Shown: positions 41,552 to 50,666, counted from the stretch's first letter. The stretch: 64,000 bases of DNA from Planomonospora parontospora (GCA_014647935.1 BMQD01000014.1:178157-242156); one strand, 5' to 3'. Made by a program: numbers and translations. The notes: generated from the letters alone by a model not told the origin.

Positions 41552-44500
41552 ATGACGCGCTGCGACGACGCTGAGCGTGGATCACCCGGAGCGGCCGGAG
41601 CCGCGGTGTTCGCCGCCGACGAGGAGGTCGGCCGGGACCTGGCCGGAGTCGACTGGCGGAAGACCCCGCTCGGGCCGCCGGACGGGTGGCCGCAGAGCCT
41701 GCGGACCGCGGTGAGCATCCTGCTGTCGTCCCGGTTCCCCATGTGGATGGCGTGGGGGCCGGAGCTGACGTTCTTCTGCAACGCCGCCTACCGCCGCGAC
41801 ACCCTGGGGCAGAAGTACCCGTGGGCGCTGGGCCGGCCGGCCGATGAGGTGTGGGCGGAGATCTGGGACGACATCGGCCCGCGGATCGGCACCGTGCTGG
41901 CCACGGGGGAGGCGACCTGGGACGAGGCGCTGCTGCTGTTCCTGGAGCGGGCCGGCTACCCGGAGGAGACCTACCACACGTTCTCCTACAGTCCCCTCCG
42001 CGACGACGACGGCGCCGTGGTCGGCATGCTGTGCGTCGTCAGCGAGGACACCGAGCGGGTCATCGGCGAGCGGCGGATGGCGACGCTGCGGGATCTCGGC
42101 TCCGATCCCAGCGTGGTCCGCACCGAGCAGGAGATGCTCGCCTTCGCCTGCCGCCAGCTCGGCCGCAACCGGCACGACCTCCCGTTCACGCTGACCTACC
42201 TGTTCGACGACGACGGCCGCGCGCGGCTGGCCGGGACGACGGGGATCCCCGCCGGGCATCCGGCCGCCCCCGCCGACCTGGCGTTCGACGATCCGGACGG
42301 GGTGTGGCCCGCGGCGGCGCTGGCCCGGGGGGAGTCGGTGCTCGTGTCGCTCGGCGGCGCCCGGTTCACCGGGCTGCCGTCCGGGAACTGGCCGGAGCCG
42401 CCCGCGCAGGCGGTGGTGGTGCCGCTGCTGCAGCAGGGCAGCGCGCCGTACGGGTTCCTGGTGGCCGCGCTCAACCGGTACCGGCCCCTGGACCGCGGTT
42501 ACCAGGGGTTCATCGAACTGGCCGCGGGACACGTCGCGGCGGGGATCGCCAGCGCCCGCAGTTACCAGGCCCAGCAGCGGCGGGCCGAGGAGCTGGCCGA
42601 GCTGGACCGCGCCAAGACCGTCTTCTTCTCCAACATCAGCCACGAGTTCCGCACCCCCCTGACCCTGATCATGGGACCGGTGCAGGAGCTGCGCAGCCGC
42701 CTGCGGGACGCCGACGCGCAGGTGCACGAGGAACTGGAGATCGTCCACCGCAACGGACTGCGCCTGGGCAAGCTGGTCAACACCCTGCTCGACTTCTCCC
42801 GCATCGAAGCCGGCCGTATGCAGGCCCGCTACGAGCCGGTGGACCTGGCCGCCGTGACCGCCGAGCTGGCCAGTGTCTTCCGCTCCGCGATCGACAAGGC
42901 CGGCCTGGCCTTCGAGGTGGACTGCCCGCCGCTGGCCGAACCGGCCTACATCGACCGGAACATGTGGGAGAAGGTGGTGCTCAACCTGCTGAGCAACGCC
43001 TTGAAGTTCACCTTCGACGGCTCCATCGGCGTCCGCCTGCGCCACCGTGACGGCCACGCCGTCGTCACGGTCGCCGACACCGGCATCGGGGTGCCCGCCG
43101 ACGAGCTGCCGCGCCTGTTCGAGCGCTTCCACCGCATCGAGAGCGCCCGCTCCCGCTCCAACGAGGGCAGCGGCATCGGACTGGCGCTGGTGAAGGAGCT
43201 GGTCGGCCTGCACGGCGGCACCATCACCGCCGACAGCGTCGAGGGCAAGGGCACGACCTTCACCATCCGGCTGCCCCTGGGGTCCGGCCATCTGCCGGCC
43301 GACGGCCTGGTCCCGACCGGAGCCGCGGAGCCGGGCTCGGCCACCGCCGACCCGTTCGTCGAGGAAGCCCTGCGCTGGCTCCCCGCGGACGGCACGGCGC
43401 CCCGGGAGACGGCCGCCCTCGGCGTCTCCGCCACCGCGTCCTCCCCGGCGCCGGACGGCGGCGCCCCGGCCCGGGTGCTGATCGCCGACGACAACGCCGA
43501 CATGCGTGACTACCTGGCGCGGCTGCTGCGGCAGTCCTACCAGGTCACCCTGGTGAACGACGGCCAGGCCGCGCTGGAGGCGGTGCGCGCCGACCCGCCG
43601 GACCTGCTCGTCAGCGACGTGATGATGCCGCGTCTGGACGGCCTGCAGCTGGTGGCCGCGCTCCGTGCCGACCCGCGGACCGCCGGGGTGCCGGTCCTGC
43701 TCCTGTCGGCCCGCGCCGGGCAGGAGGCCTCCATCGAAGGACTGGAGGCGGGCGCGGACGACTACCTGGTCAAGCCGTTCTCCGCCGCCGAGCTGCTGGC
43801 CCGGGTACGGGCGAACATCGAGCTGGCGCGGATGCGCAACCACCACGCCCGGTGGCGCAGCGCCATGATCGAATCACTGCAGGAGGCGTTCTTCGTCGCC
43901 GACGAGAGCGGCGCCGTCGTCGAGATCAACGCGGCGTTCGCCGACATCCTCGGCTACGGACCCGAAGGACTGCCCTACACCCCGCTGCACCCGTGGTGGC
44001 CGGACGAGGCCGAGGACCCCCAGGCCCACGCGATGGTGGGCGAGGCCTTCGCCCAGCTGGTCAGCGAGGGCAGGGGCAGCTGCGTCATCCCCGTCACCCA
44101 CCGCGACGGCCACCAGGTCTGGGTCGCGGTCACCTTCAACGACGTCACCGATCCCGACACCGGCCGCCGCCGGGTCGTGGGCACCATGCGCGACGTCACC
44201 GCCGAGCACTACCTGGTGCAGCGCGAGAGCGCGCTGGCCGCGCTGAGCATGCGCATCTCCCAGGCCGGCAGCCTGTCCGACACCCTGTCCGGGGCGCTGG
44301 AGGAACTGCGGGACGTCTGGCACGCCCGGCGGGTCCTGGCCGTCCTGTGGCAGGAGGACGCCGAGCGGCCGGTCCTGACGGTCCCCGGCTCGGCCGGCCT
44401 CCGCTGGCAGGACCTGCCGGAGGACCTCCGCGAGAGGATCACGGAGCTGCGCGGTCATCCGCCGCTGCGTCCGCTCGCCGACGAGGCCGGTGGCGCCGGC

Positions 44501-45730
44501 ATCACCCTGGAGCACCCCGGCGGACTGCTGGCCGTCTGGATCGACCTGGACCAGATGCGGCCCTTCACCGCCGAGGACCAGACCCTGCTGGCGCTGCTGA
44601 CCGGCCGCCTCGGCCAGGGCCTGCACCGGGCCCACCAGCTCGACCAGCAGCGCGAGGCCGCCGTCGCCCTCCAGCGCGCCATCCTCGGCCCGTCCCGGCT
44701 GCCCGACGGCTTCGCCGTCCGCTACGAGCCGGCCACCCGCCCGCTGGAGGTCGGCGGCGACTGGTACGACATCGTGCCGTTGTCCGGCGACCGCATCGCC
44801 GTCGTGGTCGGCGACTGCGTGGGACGGGGCCTGGAAGCCGCGGCCGTCATGGGACAGCTGCGCAGCGCCTGCCGCGCCCTGCTGCTGCAGGACGCCGGTC
44901 CCGCCCAGGTGCTCGGCGCCCTCGACCGGTTCGCCGCCCTCGTCCCGGGCGCCAAGTGCACCACCGTGTTCTGCGGTGTCCTGGACACCGCCACCGGTGA
45001 GCTCGTCTACTCCAGCGCCGGTCATCCCCCCGGCATCCTGGCCCATCCCGACGGCACCACGCTGCTGCTGGAGGGCGGCCGCTCCACCCCGCTGGCCGTA
45101 CGCCCCGGCCATCCCCGGCCCGAGGCGGAGTGCACCATGCCGGCCCGCTCCACCCTGCTGCTGTACACCGACGGCCTGGTCGAGCGCCGCCGGCGTCCGC
45201 TGACCGCCGGGATCGACCAGGCCGGCGCCGCCGTCCAGGACGGCCGGTCCACCCCCATCGAGGACCTGGCGACCCACGTCATGACCCGCCTGGCACCGGA
45301 CAGCGGCTTCAACGACGATGTCGCCCTGGTGCTGTACCGCCAGCCCGCGCCGCTGGAAGTGGCCTTCCCCGCCGAGTCCGGCCAGCTCGCGCCGGTGCGC
45401 ACCGCCCTGCGCGACTGGCTGAGCCGCTGCGAGCTCAACCCGTCGATGATCCAGAACGTTCTCGTCGCGGCCGGGGAGGCCTGCGCCAACGCGATCGAGC
45501 ACGGCCACCGGCACGCCCCCGGCCACATGATCCGCCTGCGGGCGGTGGCCACCGCCCGCGACCTGCGCCTGACCGTCGCCGACACCGGCCGCTGGAAGCC
45601 CCCGCAACCCGAGGCCAATCCCCATCGCGGCCGGGGCGTCGCGCTGATGCGCGCCCTGATGCACCACGTCACCATCGAACCCGGTGCCGCCGGGACCACC
45701 GTCGACATGCATGCGAGGATCACTCGATGA
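41552..45730 (+). CDS. PAS-GAF-histidine kinase-receiver-PAS-GAF-SpoIIE-RsbW fusion protein
   Basis: A single 1392-aa frame. In order: PAS-like (~40-165), GAF (~180-345), HisKA with FSNISHEFRTPLTLIMG (His364), HATPase (~470-585: NLLSNALKFTF, DTGIGV, GSGIGLALVKE), receiver (~645-765, VLIADDNADM, phospho-Asp ~689 in LLVSDVMMPRLDG, Lys in YLVKPF), second PAS (~770-890), GAF-like (~905-1025), SpoIIE phosphatase (~1045-1240: LEVGGDWYDIV, VVVGDCVGRGLEAAAVMG, LLLYTDGLVE, FNDDVALVL) and a terminal RsbW-type ATPase (~1255-1390: VLVAAGEACANAIEHGH, RLTVADTGRWKPP). It combines His-Asp signalling with both the phosphatase and the anti-sigma kinase of partner switching. Its stop overlaps the next STAS gene as ATGA. 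Confidence 0.9.
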   Translation: MTRCDDAERGSPGAAGAAVFAADEEVGRDLAGVDWRKTPLGPPDGWPQSLRTAVSILLSSRFPMWMAWGPELTFFCNAAYRRDTLGQKYPWALGRPADEVWAEIWDDIGPRIGTVLATGEATWDEALLLFLERAGYPEETYHTFSYSPLRDDDGAVVGMLCVVSEDTERVIGERRMATLRDLGSDPSVVRTEQEMLAFACRQLGRNRHDLPFTLTYLFDDDGRARLAGTTGIPAGHPAAPADLAFDDPDGVWPAAALARGESVLVSLGGARFTGLPSGNWPEPPAQAVVVPLLQQGSAPYGFLVAALNRYRPLDRGYQGFIELAAGHVAAGIASARSYQAQQRRAEELAELDRAKTVFFSNISHEFRTPLTLIMGPVQELRSRLRDADAQVHEELEIVHRNGLRLGKLVNTLLDFSRIEAGRMQARYEPVDLAAVTAELASVFRSAIDKAGLAFEVDCPPLAEPAYIDRNMWEKVVLNLLSNALKFTFDGSIGVRLRHRDGHAVVTVADTGIGVPADELPRLFERFHRIESARSRSNEGSGIGLALVKELVGLHGGTITADSVEGKGTTFTIRLPLGSGHLPADGLVPTGAAEPGSATADPFVEEALRWLPADGTAPRETAALGVSATASSPAPDGGAPARVLIADDNADMRDYLARLLRQSYQVTLVNDGQAALEAVRADPPDLLVSDVMMPRLDGLQLVAALRADPRTAGVPVLLLSARAGQEASIEGLEAGADDYLVKPFSAAELLARVRANIELARMRNHHARWRSAMIESLQEAFFVADESGAVVEINAAFADILGYGPEGLPYTPLHPWWPDEAEDPQAHAMVGEAFAQLVSEGRGSCVIPVTHRDGHQVWVAVTFNDVTDPDTGRRRVVGTMRDVTAEHYLVQRESALAALSMRISQAGSLSDTLSGALEELRDVWHARRVLAVLWQEDAERPVLTVPGSAGLRWQDLPEDLRERITELRGHPPLRPLADEAGGAGITLEHPGGLLAVWIDLDQMRPFTAEDQTLLALLTGRLGQGLHRAHQLDQQREAAVALQRAILGPSRLPDGFAVRYEPATRPLEVGGDWYDIVPLSGDRIAVVVGDCVGRGLEAAAVMGQLRSACRALLLQDAGPAQVLGALDRFAALVPGAKCTTVFCGVLDTATGELVYSSAGHPPGILAHPDGTTLLLEGGRSTPLAVRPGHPRPEAECTMPARSTLLLYTDGLVERRRRPLTAGIDQAGAAVQDGRSTPIEDLATHVMTRLAPDSGFNDDVALVLYRQPAPLEVAFPAESGQLAPVRTALRDWLSRCELNPSMIQNVLVAAGEACANAIEHGHRHAPGHMIRLRAVATARDLRLTVADTGRWKPPQPEANPHRGRGVALMRALMHHVTIEPGAAGTTVDMHARITR

Positions 45731-46056
45731 ACACCCCGCTGACCCTGGTCACCTCGGAGCGGTCCGACGGTCGCCCGGTACTCGCCGTCACCGGTGAGAT
45801 CGACATGAGCAACGCGGGCACCCTGGACGCCGCCCTGGCCCGGTCCGCCGACGACAGCACGCTGGTCGTCGACCTCAGCGCTGTCGACTATCTCGACAGC
45901 GCCGGTCTGACCGTCCTGTTCGCCCACGCGCCGCGTATCCGGCTCATCGCCAACCCGCTGCTCGTCCCCGTCCTGACGATCTCCGGGCTCGCCGACGTCA
46001 CCGTGGTCGAGGAGACCTCGGGCGACGGGAGGACCGGAGGAGGGGCCGTCTCGTGA
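45727..46056 (+). CDS. STAS-domain anti-sigma factor antagonist
   Basis: The 109-aa STAS protein (AVTGEIDMSNAGTLDAALAR, LVVDLSAVDYLDSAGLTVLF) has the canonical DSAG Ser. Its start overlaps the stop of the giant fusion protein by 4 bp, so it is the obvious substrate of that protein's SpoIIE and RsbW-type domains. Confidence 0.92.
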   Translation: MNTPLTLVTSERSDGRPVLAVTGEIDMSNAGTLDAALARSADDSTLVVDLSAVDYLDSAGLTVLFAHAPRIRLIANPLLVPVLTISGLADVTVVEETSGDGRTGGGAVS

Positions 46057-46505
46057 CGCGACGCGCCCGGGCGGCCGCCGCGGCACCGTCCGGCGCGGAC
46101 GACGAGGTGCTCGCCGGCGCGTAGGGCGGCCTCGCCGAAGACGTGGCGGAGACCCGGCTCCCGAGGGCTCGGGCCGGCCGGGCCGATCACCCTCCGGGCG
46201 GTGCTCCCGGTGCTCCCGGTGTTCCCGGTGCTTCTGATGCTCCCGGTGCTTCTGATGCTCCCGGCACTCCCGGTGATCACGTGCTCGCCGTCGATGCCGC
46301 CTGGGTCGCCGAGCCCGCCGCGGCCGGGTCCGGGCGGGTCGCAGCAGATCACGGTGATCCGGACATCCGCCGCGACCGCGGCCCGGGCGGCGAGAGGGAC
46401 GAGTGCCATCGGGGCGGCGAGAACGGCGGAGATGAAGACGCGTCTACGCAATGGAGCGCTCCAGACATGAGGGGGTCGTAGCCCTTGGACGCGACTCGGT
46501 AACAC
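45888..46505 (-). CDS. Possible secreted Gly/Ser/Thr-rich protein
   Basis: The frame from GTG 46505 encodes a plausible signal peptide (PLRRRVFISAVLAAPMALVP then ARAAVAADV), followed by ITVICCDPPGPG and a repeat run SIRSTGSIRSTGNTGSTGST. Codons are GC3-rich. Against it: no ribosome-binding site is clear, the C-terminal third overlaps the STAS gene on the other strand, and no domain is recognised. It may be real but shorter, or not a gene. Confidence 0.3.
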   Translation of the reverse strand: MLPSRVQGLRPPHVWSAPLRRRVFISAVLAAPMALVPLAARAAVAADVRITVICCDPPGPGRGGLGDPGGIDGEHVITGSAGSIRSTGSIRSTGNTGSTGSTARRVIGPAGPSPREPGLRHVFGEAALRAGEHLVVRAGRCRGGRPGASRHETAPPPVLPSPEVSSTTVTSASPEIVRTGTSSGLAMSRIRGAWANRTVRPALSR

Positions 46506-46698
46506 ATGGTTGTCAAGAAGGGCGGCTCCGTCGGGACTCCAGGGGCTGCCGCCTGCTCGACCCGGTCAAGGTGACGGTCGCCTGCCCAGGCGCCGACGCC
46601 GCCACGGGCCGCTGGACCGGGATCCCTGCCCGCGTCGTGGCCGCCCACCCGGAACGGCGCGGCATCATCCACGGCGCCCACCGCGACAGTGACGGGCG
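46057..46698. other. 642-bp region without a firmly supported gene
   Basis: Between the STAS gene and the NarL-type regulator stop. It holds a microsatellite-like run (46198-46275) and two overlapping, oppositely directed open frames with good GC3 but no recognised domain (listed separately at low confidence). Confidence 0.4.
46198..46275. repeat. CTCCCGGTG-type microsatellite with two 18-bp units
   Basis: Short units of GTGCTCCCG are followed by two exact GGTGCTTCTGATGCTCCC units. On the minus strand it encodes the SIRSTG repeats of the uncertain secreted-protein frame. Confidence 0.7.
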
Positions 46699-46855
46699 CT
46701 ACCGGGGGGAAGTCCTCGTGGAGGTCCTCAAGGAGGGGGGAGACCCCTGCTCCGTGGTCCCCGGTCCGCCGGGAGGGAAGCCGGCATCACGGGCGAGCAG
46801 GGCGGCCTGGACCCGGTTGGCACAGCGGAGCCTGGTCAGGACGCGGCTCACGTAG
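46451..46855 (+). CDS. Possible small protein, unknown
   Basis: A 134-aa frame in which residues ~36-95 (PVKVTVACPGADAATGRWTG, RRGIIHGAHRDSDGRYRGEV) look protein-like and use GC3-rich codons. No family recognised, no convincing ribosome-binding site, and the 3' third is antisense to the response-regulator gene. Could be a fossil or chance. Confidence 0.25.
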   Translation: MERSRHEGVVALGRDSVTHGCQEGRLRRDSRGCRLLDPVKVTVACPGADAATGRWTGIPARVVAAHPERRGIIHGAHRDSDGRYRGEVLVEVLKEGGDPCSVVPGPPGGKPASRASRAAWTRLAQRSLVRTRLT

Positions 46856-47454
46856 GTCTTGACGGTCGCCTCGCTCATGTTCAGCCGCAGGCCGATCGCG
46901 GCGTTGGACAGGCCTTCGGCGACCAGGCCCAGCACCTCCGCCTCACGGGGCGCCAGCGTCGCCAGCCGTTCGGCCGCCTCCCTGCGGCGCCGGGCCTCCA
47001 CCGGTGTGACCATGCCCAGCACCATCCGGGTCACCGCCGGGGAGAGGTAGGCGTCACCGCGGTGCGCCGCGCGGACCGCGTGGATCAGCTCCTCCGGGGT
47101 GCAGTTCTTCAGCACGAACCCCGACGTGCCGTGCTGCAGCGCGCGCAGCACGTTCGGCTCGGCGCCGAAGGCGGTGAGCACCACGGTCCGCAGTCCGGGC
47201 AGTCTCCTGCGCAGTTCGCCGACCGCGCTCAGCCCGTCCAGCACCGGCATGTCGATGTCCACCAGCGCCACGTCGACGCGGTGCCTGAGCGCCTCCTCCA
47301 CGGCCGCCCTGCCGTCGCCCGCCTGCGCGACGACCTCGATGCCGCCCGCCGACTCCAGCACAGTGCGGATCCCGGCCGTGATCAGCGGCTCGTCGTCGGC
47401 GACCAGCACCCTGATCGCCCCGCCGGTCCCCCCGCCCACCACTCCTCCGGTCAT
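46699..47454 (-). CDS. NarL/LuxR-type response regulator
   Basis: The 251-aa product has a receiver domain (~14-130, VLVADDEPLITAGI, phospho-Asp 66 in ALVDIDMPVLDG, Lys in FVLKNC) and a LuxR helix-turn-helix (~168-230, LAPREAEVLGLVAEGLSNAA, SEATVKTYVSRVLTRL). It starts two bases after the stop of the cognate kinase. Likely target: the divergent ABC transporter operon at 48973, by analogy with similar modules. Confidence 0.93.
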   Translation of the reverse strand: MTGGVVGGGTGGAIRVLVADDEPLITAGIRTVLESAGGIEVVAQAGDGRAAVEEALRHRVDVALVDIDMPVLDGLSAVGELRRRLPGLRTVVLTAFGAEPNVLRALQHGTSGFVLKNCTPEELIHAVRAAHRGDAYLSPAVTRMVLGMVTPVEARRRREAAERLATLAPREAEVLGLVAEGLSNAAIGLRLNMSEATVKTYVSRVLTRLRCANRVQAALLARDAGFPPGGPGTTEQGSPPSLRTSTRTSPR

Positions 47455-47455
47455 C

Positions 47456-48742
47456 TCAGCCCACTCCCAGTAGCATGATCGCGGGCAGTAGCACGAACAT
47501 CAGGACCGCGGTGGCCGCCCCGGCGGCGACCGTGCGGACGCGGCCGGGCGGTCCCCCGCCCTCCTCGGCGCCCTCCGGCACAGTCCCGGCCTCCCCTGCG
47601 GCGTCGGTGCCCAGCACGGGCAGCATCGCGAAGAGCCGGAACCCTCCGCCGGGACGGGGCCCGTGGTCCAGGAACCCCCCGGCCGACCGTGCCCGCTCGT
47701 CCAGCCCGGTCAGGCCGTACCCGGCGCCGGAGACCGGGAGCCCTGAGGGCCCCGGGAGATTCAGCAGGTCCGGGGCGTCGTGCCGGTCCGGGGGTCCAGG
47801 GAGGGCGTCGGCGACGGTGAGCAGCAGCGCGTCCGGTTCCCATTCGACGCTCACCGTGACCGGCCGTCCCGGGGCGTGCTTGGCCGCGTTGGTCAGCCCC
47901 TCCTCGACCACCCGGTACGCCGCCTCCCCGGCCGCAGGGGAGAGCGGCCGGGGCTCCCCGCGCCGTCGCAGCTCCACCGCCGCCCCGGCCGCCCGGAACT
48001 CCGCCACCACCGCGCCGATCCCCTCCACTCCGGGCGAGGAACGCCCGTGCGCCTCGTCCTCCGTGCGCAGTTCCCCGACCAGTCCGTGGAGCTCGTCCAT
48101 GGCGCCGCGTGCCGCCTCCGCCAGTCGCAGCACGGCCCGGCGCTGCTCCGGCGGGAGCGGTGAGACCTCCAGCGCCGCCGCCTGGACCGAGACCAGGCTG
48201 AGCCTGCGGCCGAGGGAGTCGTGCATCTCCCGGGCGATCCGCAGCCGCTCGCGCAGCCGCTCCCGCTGCGCGAGCAGTTCCCGGTTGCCCCGGAGCTCGC
48301 GGTTGTGCCGGTCGAGCGCCGACAGCAGCCGCTCGTGCTGGGCGAGGTACCGCCCGGCCAGCAGCGGCAGCGCCACGAACACGAGGCAGGTGGCCGCGAG
48401 GTGGGGGAGCATCCGGGGGTCCGGCTGCCGGACCGCGAACTGCACGCCGAAGCCGCCGAAGCCGGCGCCGGCGGCCACGGCCGTGCCCCACCGGGAGAGC
48501 ATCACGCGCCCGGCCTGGTAGGAGGCCCACAGCAGCAGGGCGTACCCTCCTCCGGACAGGGTGGCGAGCACCGTCGCGGCCACGAGGGCGGCGAGCGGGG
48601 ACCGGCGGCGGAGCACGGTCACCAGAGCCGCGGCCGATGCGTACACCGGCACCGCCCACGGGAGCGGGTCGCCTCTGTGGACGGCCGTCAGCAGCACGGT
48701 GTCGGTCAGGACCACAGCGGCGGCGAGGAGATGTCGGCCCAT
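47456..48742 (-). CDS. NarL-type sensor histidine kinase (HisKA_3)
   Basis: The 428-aa protein has four to six N-terminal helices (~5-135), a coiled-coil linker, the HisKA_3 box RIAREMHDSLGRRLSLVSVQ (phospho-His ~174) and an ATPase domain (YRVVEEGLTNAAKHAPGRP, GYGLTGLDERARSAGG). Unusually it also ends in a hydrophobic helix (TVAAGAATAVLMFVLLPAIM), so both termini may be membrane-inserted. Same-strand partner of the response regulator. Confidence 0.9.
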   Translation of the reverse strand: MGRHLLAAAVVLTDTVLLTAVHRGDPLPWAVPVYASAAALVTVLRRRSPLAALVAATVLATLSGGGYALLLWASYQAGRVMLSRWGTAVAAGAGFGGFGVQFAVRQPDPRMLPHLAATCLVFVALPLLAGRYLAQHERLLSALDRHNRELRGNRELLAQRERLRERLRIAREMHDSLGRRLSLVSVQAAALEVSPLPPEQRRAVLRLAEAARGAMDELHGLVGELRTEDEAHGRSSPGVEGIGAVVAEFRAAGAAVELRRRGEPRPLSPAAGEAAYRVVEEGLTNAAKHAPGRPVTVSVEWEPDALLLTVADALPGPPDRHDAPDLLNLPGPSGLPVSGAGYGLTGLDERARSAGGFLDHGPRPGGGFRLFAMLPVLGTDAAGEAGTVPEGAEEGGGPPGRVRTVAAGAATAVLMFVLLPAIMLLGVG

Positions 48743-48901
48743 GAGGAGCAGGGTACGTTCCCGGCACTTCCCGTGTTCCCGGCGTCTCCGATATCCCGGC
48801 GCTCCCGTTCTCCCCCGCGGGAGGCGGCCCGCGAGGGGTGGTGATCACCGGGCTCCGGCCGGGAAACGGCCCCCGCCGGTGGAACGCCGCCCGCCGGAAG
48901 A

Positions 48902-48931
48902 CGACTTTCGAGGACGGGACCGGCGACTTTC
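48902..48931 (+). promoter_or_regulatory. Direct repeat CGACTTTCG, 21-bp spacing, upstream of ABC operon
   Basis: CGACTTTCG occurs at 48902-48910 and 48923-48931; flanking bases are also similar (AGG and GAG). A 21-bp spacing places both on one face of DNA. Sits 41-71 bp before the ABC start, a good place for an activator such as the neighbouring NarL-type regulator. Confidence 0.45.
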
Positions 48932-48972
48932 GGAGACTGCCCGGAGCCGGCCCCGTCCGTAGCGTCGGCCGG

Positions 48973-49887
48973 GTGATCGAAGTACGCAACCTCAGCAAGA
49001 GATACGGCGGCACGGTCGCGGTCGACGAGCTGTCCTTCGCGGTACGGCCCGGCCGGGTGACCGGCTTCCTCGGGCCGAACGGCGCCGGCAAGTCCACCAC
49101 GATGCGGATGATGCTGGACCTCGACCGCCCCACCGCGGGCCGCGTCCTCATCGGCGGGCGGCGCTACCGGGACCTGCCCGAACCGCTGCGCCACGTCGGG
49201 GCGCTGCTGGACGCCGGAGCCGTGCACGCCGGCCGCAGCGCCCGCCACCATCTGCTCTGGCTGGCGCGGAGCAACCGGATCCCGGCGGCCCGGGTGCGGG
49301 AGGTCCTGGAGCTGACGGGCCTGGAGAGCGTGGCCGGGAGGCGTGCCGGGGGTTTCTCCCTGGGCATGTCCCAGCGGCTCGGCATCGCCGCGGCGCTGCT
49401 CGGCGACCCCCCGGTGCTGCTGTTCGACGAGCCGGTCAACGGGCTGGACCCCGAGGGCGTCCTGTGGATCCGGCGGCTCATGAGGGGAATGGCCGCCGAG
49501 GGCCGCACGGTGTTCGTCTCCAGCCACCTGATGGGTGAGACGGCCCTCGCGGCGGACCACCTGATCGTGATCGGCCGCGGACGGCTGCTCGCCGACACCA
49601 CCGTGCCCGAGTTCATCGAGGCGAACTCCCGCTCGTACGTCCGGATCCGCACGCCGCAGCCGGAACGCATGCGCGACGTGCTGACCGAGGCCGGGATCCC
49701 GGTACGGCAGGCGGCGGACGGCGCGCTGGAAGCCCACGGGGCCGAGGCCGCGAAGGTCGGCGAGCTGGCCGCGGCCGGCGGTCTGACGGTGCACGAGGTC
49801 GGCACGCGGACGGCCTCCCTGGAGGAGGCGTTCATGCGGCTCACCGGTGAGTCCGTGGAGTACCGGGCGGGGGGTGCGGACCGGTGA
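48973..49887 (+). CDS. ABC transporter ATP-binding protein (BcrA/drug-export type)
   Basis: The 304-aa ATPase has Walker A FLGPNGAGKSTTMRMML, signature FSLGMSQRLGIAAALL (a degenerate LSGGQ, FSLGM), Walker B PVLLFDEPVNGLDPEG and the H-loop FVSSHLMGE. It starts at GTG 48973 (VIEVRNLSKRYGG). The C-terminal ~80 residues form the regulatory extension found in antibiotic-export ATPases. It overlaps its permease by 4 bp. Confidence 0.92.
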   Translation: MIEVRNLSKRYGGTVAVDELSFAVRPGRVTGFLGPNGAGKSTTMRMMLDLDRPTAGRVLIGGRRYRDLPEPLRHVGALLDAGAVHAGRSARHHLLWLARSNRIPAARVREVLELTGLESVAGRRAGGFSLGMSQRLGIAAALLGDPPVLLFDEPVNGLDPEGVLWIRRLMRGMAAEGRTVFVSSHLMGETALAADHLIVIGRGRLLADTTVPEFIEANSRSYVRIRTPQPERMRDVLTEAGIPVRQAADGALEAHGAEAAKVGELAAAGGLTVHEVGTRTASLEEAFMRLTGESVEYRAGGADR

Positions 49888-50666
49888 GCACACCGGCGGA
49901 CGCCGTGCGGGCGGCCATCGCCGCCGAATGGGTCAAGCTGCGGACCGTACGGTCGACCTTCTGGCTCCTTCTCCTGGCCTTCGCCCTCAGCGTCGGCCTC
50001 GCCCACCTGATCGGCCTGACCTTCGCCGACATGAAGCCCGACCCGGAGAGGCCCTTCGATCCGCTCTTCGCCGCCTTCTACAGCCTGACCCTCGGCCAGC
50101 TCCCCCTGGTGGCCTTCGGAGTGCTCGTGATGGGCGGGGAGTACTCCTCCGGGACGATCCGCCCCTCTCTGGCGGCGGTGCCCCGGCGCGGCCTGTTCTA
50201 CGGCGGCAAGCTGCTCGCCGAGGTGCCGCTGCTCCTCGGCTTCTCGCTGGTCACCGTACCGGTCGCGTTCCTGGTGTCCCAGGCGGCGCTCGGCCCGCAG
50301 GGCGTCTCCGTCGGCGCGGACGGGGCGGTGGAGGCCATGATCGGCGCGAGCCTCTACCTGACGCTCATCACCCTGTTCTCGACGGGGGTGGCGACGATGC
50401 TGCGCGGTTCCGCGCTCTCGCTGGGGGTCCTGCTCCCGCTGCTCTTCCTCGGTTCGCAGGGGCTGGGCAACATCCCGAAGGTGAAGACCGTCACGCAGTT
50501 CCTGCCGGACCAGGTCGGCATGGTGGTCATGCACCTCACCGGCCCGCCGGGGGATCCCCGGTTCGGTCGTCCCTACGGCCCGTGGACCGGAATGGCCCTC
50601 CTGGCGCTCTGGACCGCCGCCGCGCTTCTCGGCGGCCATCTGGCACTCCGCCGCCGGGACGCCTGA
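49884..50666 (+). CDS. ABC transporter permease
   Basis: The 260-aa ABC-2-type permease has six helices (AAEWVKLRTVRSTFWLLLLA at the N-terminus; VLVMGGEYSSGTIRPSLAAV is the conserved cytoplasmic loop). GTG 49884 start overlaps the ATPase stop. With the ATPase it forms an exporter, perhaps of a peptide or lipid-targeting antibiotic; substrate unknown. Confidence 0.88.
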   Translation: MSTPADAVRAAIAAEWVKLRTVRSTFWLLLLAFALSVGLAHLIGLTFADMKPDPERPFDPLFAAFYSLTLGQLPLVAFGVLVMGGEYSSGTIRPSLAAVPRRGLFYGGKLLAEVPLLLGFSLVTVPVAFLVSQAALGPQGVSVGADGAVEAMIGASLYLTLITLFSTGVATMLRGSALSLGVLLPLLFLGSQGLGNIPKVKTVTQFLPDQVGMVVMHLTGPPGDPRFGRPYGPWTGMALLALWTAAALLGGHLALRRRDA

